Source of the DNA: Burkholderiales bacterium
GTDB lineage: Bacteria > Pseudomonadota > Gammaproteobacteria > Burkholderiales > Burkholderiaceae_F
Reading direction: 5' to 3'
Assembly: GCA_020248785.1 (NCBI GenBank)
Contig: JADCGX010000108.1
Coordinates: 1-37,393 of the forward strand
Length of the DNA stretch: 37,393 nucleotides
Below are positions 34,660-37,393 of the stretch, one piece after another. A model generated the notes under the pieces. The model searched no databases and was not told the origin of the DNA. It saw only the letters and a program-made list of their open reading frames with translations. How positions within the stretch are numbered: position 1 is the first letter of the stretch; the number at the start of each line of letters is the position of its first letter. The translations under genes were made by a program, and so were the position numbers.

Positions 34660-35763
34660 ATGGATGCCAACGACGCCCGCTTCGCGCACATGCTGCATCT
34701 GGCCAGCAAGCGCACGCCCGACAACGCCGCCTTCTCGCCGCCGATCGTCAACACCTCGATCTACGCGCTGCCGCCCGACCCCAGCGGCATCTACCAGTAC
34801 GCGCGCTGGGGCAACCCGACCTGGACCGCGGTCGAAGAGGCGCTGGGCGTGCTCGAGGACGCCGAGGTCATCACCTTTCCCAGCGGCATGGCCGCCATCG
34901 CCGCGGTGTTCTACGCGCTGCTCAAGCCCGGCGACCGCGTGCTGCTGCCTGCCGATGGCTACTACACCACGCGCATCTGCGCCGACAAGTACCTCGCTCC
35001 GATGGGTGTCGAGGTCGAGACGGTGGCCACCGCACAGCTGGGCGAACGCGACCTGGCGGGCTACCGGCTCGTGATGATCGAGACGCCGTCCAATCCCGCG
35101 CTCGACCTTGCCGACATTGCGGCCGCGTGCGCGCGCGTGCGTGCCGCCGGCGGCATCAGCGTCGTTGACAACACGACCATGACACCGCTAGGCCAACGCC
35201 CGCTCGATCTCGGGGCCGACATGGTGGTGAGTGCCGACACCAAGGCGCTCAACGGCCACTCGGACGTGCTGTTCGGCCACGTGGCCGCGCGCAACGCCGA
35301 TCTTATCGGCGGCGTGCGCGACTGGCGCCGCATCGTGGGCGCGATCCCGGGGCCGTTTGAGAGCTGGCTCGGGCATCGCGGGCTGGAGACGCTGGAGGTG
35401 CGCTTCGCGCGCATGTGCGCGAGCGCGCAGGCGATTGCCGGGCGGCTCGCGGCGCACAAGGCGGTTCGCGCCGTCAGCTACCCCGGCCTGCCGAGCCACC
35501 CGCAGCACGCGCTCGCGCAACGCCAAATGACCAGCGGCGGCGCGCTGATCGGCGTCACGCTGGTCGACAAGGCCGCGGCGGAACGCTTCATCGCCGCCTG
35601 CGCGCTGCTGCGTCCGGCCACGGGCTTCGGCGGCGTGCATTCGAGCGCCGAACGGCGCGCGCGCTGGGGCGACCAGGTGGCCGAGGGCTTCATCCGCCTG
35701 TCGGTCGGCTGCGAGCCGACCGAGGTGCTGTGGCAGGCGATCGAGCAGGCGCTGTCGGCCTGA
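34660..35763 (+). CDS. Cys/Met metabolism PLP-dependent enzyme (cystathionine gamma-lyase / beta-lyase type)
   Basis: The 367-residue protein is a fold-type I enzyme of the gamma-family. Marker residues are YQYARWGNPTW (46-56, the phosphate-binding Tyr/Arg pair), SGMAAIAAVFYALLKPGD (75-92), IETPSNPALDLADIA (140-154), Asp170 in VVDNTTMTPLGQ, and PLP-binding Lys195 in SADTKALNGHSDVLFG. The C-terminal domain ends with IRLSVGCEPTEVLWQAIEQA. It is unclear whether the enzyme is a cystathionine gamma-lyase, beta-lyase or gamma-synthase. The in-frame ORF begins 75 bp earlier, but the ATG at 34660 gives the family N terminus. It lies alone, followed by a TauD remnant. Confidence 0.9.
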   Translation: MDANDARFAHMLHLASKRTPDNAAFSPPIVNTSIYALPPDPSGIYQYARWGNPTWTAVEEALGVLEDAEVITFPSGMAAIAAVFYALLKPGDRVLLPADGYYTTRICADKYLAPMGVEVETVATAQLGERDLAGYRLVMIETPSNPALDLADIAAACARVRAAGGISVVDNTTMTPLGQRPLDLGADMVVSADTKALNGHSDVLFGHVAARNADLIGGVRDWRRIVGAIPGPFESWLGHRGLETLEVRFARMCASAQAIAGRLAAHKAVRAVSYPGLPSHPQHALAQRQMTSGGALIGVTLVDKAAAERFIAACALLRPATGFGGVHSSAERRARWGDQVAEGFIRLSVGCEPTEVLWQAIEQALSA

Positions 35764-35775
35764 CGCCCTGAAGCG

Positions 35776-36117
35776 ATGCCAGCGGCGAGCGACCTCGCCG
35801 AACTGGACGCCTAGCTGCGTACGGTCCTCGCGCAGCCCGGCGATGCGATCCCCCGCATCGGCCGGATGACCGCGGCGCAGTTTCCGCTGCCGCGGTTGGC
35901 ACCACACTCGGCCGCGCTGCGCCAGGACCTCCTGCACGGCCGCGGCGTCGCGCTGCCGCGGCGCCTGCCAGTGGAGCGCGACTCGATTCTCGAGTGGGCG
36001 ACGGTCTTCATGAGCATCGGCGCTCAACTGGGCAATGCGTGCTCGCAGAACGCCAAGAGCCATGTGCTCGGCCATCCAGACGGGCGAGCCAGAAGGCGTA
36101 TTGACCGCCACGCTTGA
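35776..36117 (+). pseudogene. TauD/TfdA-family dioxygenase remnant
   Basis: Reading plus-strand codons from 35776 gives a truncated protein resembling the N-terminal third of a TauD/TfdA-like oxygenase, interrupted by an in-frame TAG at 35812. SDLAELDA, stop, LRTVLAQPGD is followed by MTAAQFPLPRLAPHSAALRQ, DLLHGRGVALPRRLPVERDS and GAQLGNACSQNAKSHVLGHP. In intact relatives this N-terminal region (with DLLHGRGF, LRGLPVE, GAHLG and SQNAKGHVLGHV) precedes the iron-binding HxD core, which is absent here. About two thirds of the gene, including the metal site, is missing, and the following sequence runs into the XRE regulator's leader. The remnant can have no oxygenase activity. Confidence 0.75.
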
Positions 36118-36123
36118 CCGAAT

Positions 36124-36141
36124 GTCCCAAATACTGGGTAC
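36124..36141. promoter_or_regulatory. Candidate palindrome upstream of the XRE regulator
   Basis: GTCCCAAATACTGGGTAC has short inverted arms CCCA (36126-36129) and TGGG (36135-36138) around AATAC, extended imperfectly by GT and AC. It lies 26 bp before the ATG, a suitable place for autoregulation by an XRE-type dimer. TTGACC occurs twice nearby (36101-36106 and 36114-36119), but no matching -10 box is clear. Weak evidence. Confidence 0.25.
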
Positions 36142-36166
36142 GTTTTCCATTGCGTTGGATGCCAAT

Positions 36167-36754
36167 ATGTCTTCGCTCGATGAACGCATCGCAACGCGCG
36201 TCCGCGAGCTTCGGGCTGCCGCAGGGCCGTCTCTCGAGGCCCTGGCCGCACGCTCGGGTGTGAGCCGTTCGATGATCTCGTTGATCGAGCGCGGCGAGAG
36301 CGGCGCCACCGCGGTCGTGCTGGAAAAGCTGGCCACTGCGCTCGGCCTCACGCTGGCGGCGCTGTTCGAAAAGCCCCACGCCGGCGGGGCGCGTACCGCG
36401 CCGAGCCCGCTGGCACGTGCGGCTGAACAGCCGCCCTGGCGTGATCCGGCCTCGGGCTACGTGCGCCGCGACGTGTCGCCCGCGGGCTGGCCCGTGCCGT
36501 TCCAGATCGTCGACGTGCACTTCCCCGCCGGCCGTCGCGTCACCTACGACACCGCGGCGCGAAGCCCCGTGGTGCACCAGCAGGTGTGGGCAATCGAAGG
36601 CCGCATCGAGCTCAGTCACGGCGAAGACCGCCATCGCCTCGTCGAGGGCGACTGCTTTGCGCTGCTGCTTGATCGACCGGTGGGCTTCTACAACCCCACA
36701 CGCAAGCCGGCTCGCTACGCCGTGGTGCTCACCGCGACCGGGGTCAACGCATGA
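36167..36754 (+). CDS. XRE-family regulator with cupin sensor domain
   Basis: The 195-residue protein has an N-terminal XRE helix-turn-helix (about 8-63): ATRVRELRAAAGPSLEALAA, SGVSRSMISLIERGESGATA, and TALGLTLAALFEKP. A C-terminal cupin_2 domain (about 105-190) follows: FPAGRRVTYDTAARSPVVHQ, then QVWAIEGRIELSHGEDRHRL and GDCFALLLDRPVGFYNPTRK. This arrangement senses a small ligand and controls local genes. The start is taken at 36167; the in-frame ATG at 36122 adds fifteen residues of TauD-derived or leader sequence. The stop overlaps the GNAT start (ATGA), so the two are co-translated and the acetyltransferase is the likely regulated partner. Confidence 0.9.
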   Translation: MSSLDERIATRVRELRAAAGPSLEALAARSGVSRSMISLIERGESGATAVVLEKLATALGLTLAALFEKPHAGGARTAPSPLARAAEQPPWRDPASGYVRRDVSPAGWPVPFQIVDVHFPAGRRVTYDTAARSPVVHQQVWAIEGRIELSHGEDRHRLVEGDCFALLLDRPVGFYNPTRKPARYAVVLTATGVNA

Positions 36755-37356
36755 GGCGGGCGCGTGTGTATCGCCTGAGCGAGATCTCACCGACGCAGCT
36801 CGACGAACTGGCCGAGGTCCTGCACGACTGCGTTCACGGCGGCGCATCGGTAAGCTTCCTGCTTCCTTTCCCGATGGAGGAAGCACGCGCGTTCTGGCGC
36901 GATGTCGCCGACGATGTGGCGTGTGGCGACAGGGCGCTGATCGTCGCCGAGGTCGACGGCCGCATCCGCGGCACTGCGCAACTCGTGCTGGCCCAGCCAC
37001 CGAACCAGCCGCACCGCGCCGACCTCACCAAGATGCTGGTGCACCGGCAGGCGCGACGGCTCGGCGTCGGCGCCGCACTGCTGCGGGCTGGCGAAGACGC
37101 AGCGCGCGAAGCCGGTAAGACATTGCTCGTGCTGGACACCGCCAGGCCCGAGGCTGAGCGGCTGTACACCCGTGGCGGCTGGGTGCCATGCGGGCAGGTG
37201 CCCGGCTTCGCTTTGCTGCCCGGTGGCGGCCTGTGCGACACGCGCTACTTTTATCCTAGAAACCGCAGTTGTCATTGCTGCCAAACAGCGCGGATCGAGT
37301 GTTGGCGCGGCTTTCCGGGCAATTCTCGCGACTGCGGAGCAGTTCCAAACCGGTGA
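36751..37356 (+). CDS. GNAT family N-acetyltransferase
   Basis: The 201-residue protein is a GNAT acetyltransferase. The acetyl-CoA site is VHRQARRLGVGAALLRAGED (about 97-116), preceded by ALIVAEVDGRIRGTAQLVLA. The domain closes with LLVLDTARPEAERLYTRGGW and ALLPGGGLCDTRYFYPRN; most relatives end near that FYxR sequence. The remaining residues (about 170-201), NRSCHCCQTARIECWRGFPG and a short tail, are Cys/Arg-rich and look like read-through into non-coding DNA. Translation is coupled to the XRE-cupin regulator by ATGA. The substrate is unknown. The gene ends within the window. Confidence 0.88.
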   Translation: MRRARVYRLSEISPTQLDELAEVLHDCVHGGASVSFLLPFPMEEARAFWRDVADDVACGDRALIVAEVDGRIRGTAQLVLAQPPNQPHRADLTKMLVHRQARRLGVGAALLRAGEDAAREAGKTLLVLDTARPEAERLYTRGGWVPCGQVPGFALLPGGGLCDTRYFYPRNRSCHCCQTARIECWRGFPGNSRDCGAVPNR

Positions 37357-37393
37357 TCGACCGCCGCTCGAATTGTTCAGTCGCAACAGCGAC

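Overview
This is a GC-rich chromosomal window that reads as a member of the Burkholderiales (Betaproteobacteria). The main evidence is gene content and order: a ferredoxin / alpha-beta hydrolase / class IV aminotransferase / DUF493 / lipB / lipA block, a divergent birA-coaX-SPOR block, and a giant DUF3683-FAD-iron-sulfur oxidoreductase. I see no rRNA, tRNA, CRISPR array, transposase or phage gene. The window is mostly core and housekeeping, with small repeats and a few eroded loci between genes.

Layout. (1) 1-201 is a long imperfect palindrome (MITE/REP-like). (2) 202-2993 (+): glyoxalase-like protein translationally coupled to an S9 oligopeptidase. (3) 3168-7823 (-): a DUF1631 protein, then a hybrid histidine kinase (probably starting at TTG, 5572) coupled to a NarL/LuxR response regulator. 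(4) 7824-9857: a gene-poor gap, then a divergent Mpo1-like (DUF962) gene and TetR regulator with a palindrome between them. (5) 9727-16295 (-): VanZ-like protein, [2Fe-2S] ferredoxin, alpha/beta hydrolase, winged-helix-like unknown, D-amino acid aminotransferase, DUF493, lipB, lipA and a GYF-like membrane protein. (6) 16443-18980 (+): birA, coaX, SPOR protein. (7) 19008-23619 (-): HIT protein and the 1329-residue DUF3683 oxidoreductase, separated by strong hairpins. (8) 23834-25594: a membrane protein (+) and an SrkA-type kinase (-). (9) 25792-28989 (-): MacA-like adaptor, ATPase and permease. (10) 29133-32656 (+): ilvA, a tail-anchored small protein, pirin and a DUF4112 protein. (11) 32653-33985: a palindromic element, a RimJ/L-type acetyltransferase and a repeat-rich gap. 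(12) 33986-37356: CBS-domain protein (-), a Cys/Met-metabolism PLP enzyme, a TauD/TfdA dioxygenase pseudogene, and an XRE-cupin regulator coupled to a GNAT acetyltransferase (+).

How the genes fit together. Regions 5 and 6 form a cofactor neighbourhood. LipB and LipA make lipoyl groups on dehydrogenase E2 and GcvH proteins, BirA attaches biotin to acetyl-CoA carboxylase, and CoaX starts CoA synthesis. The hybrid kinase and response regulator share an ATGA junction and are very likely a signalling pair; their signal is not visible. The MacA/ATPase/permease set is a tripartite efflux or export pump without a local outer-membrane channel.

I did not find a clearly new multi-gene system. The items most worth a second look are the two palindromic elements, the candidate operator between the TetR and Mpo1-like genes, the DUF3683 fusion enzyme, the TauD remnant, the likely absence of dacC from the lip locus, and a cluster of 12- and 14-bp tandem duplications at 32-34 kb.
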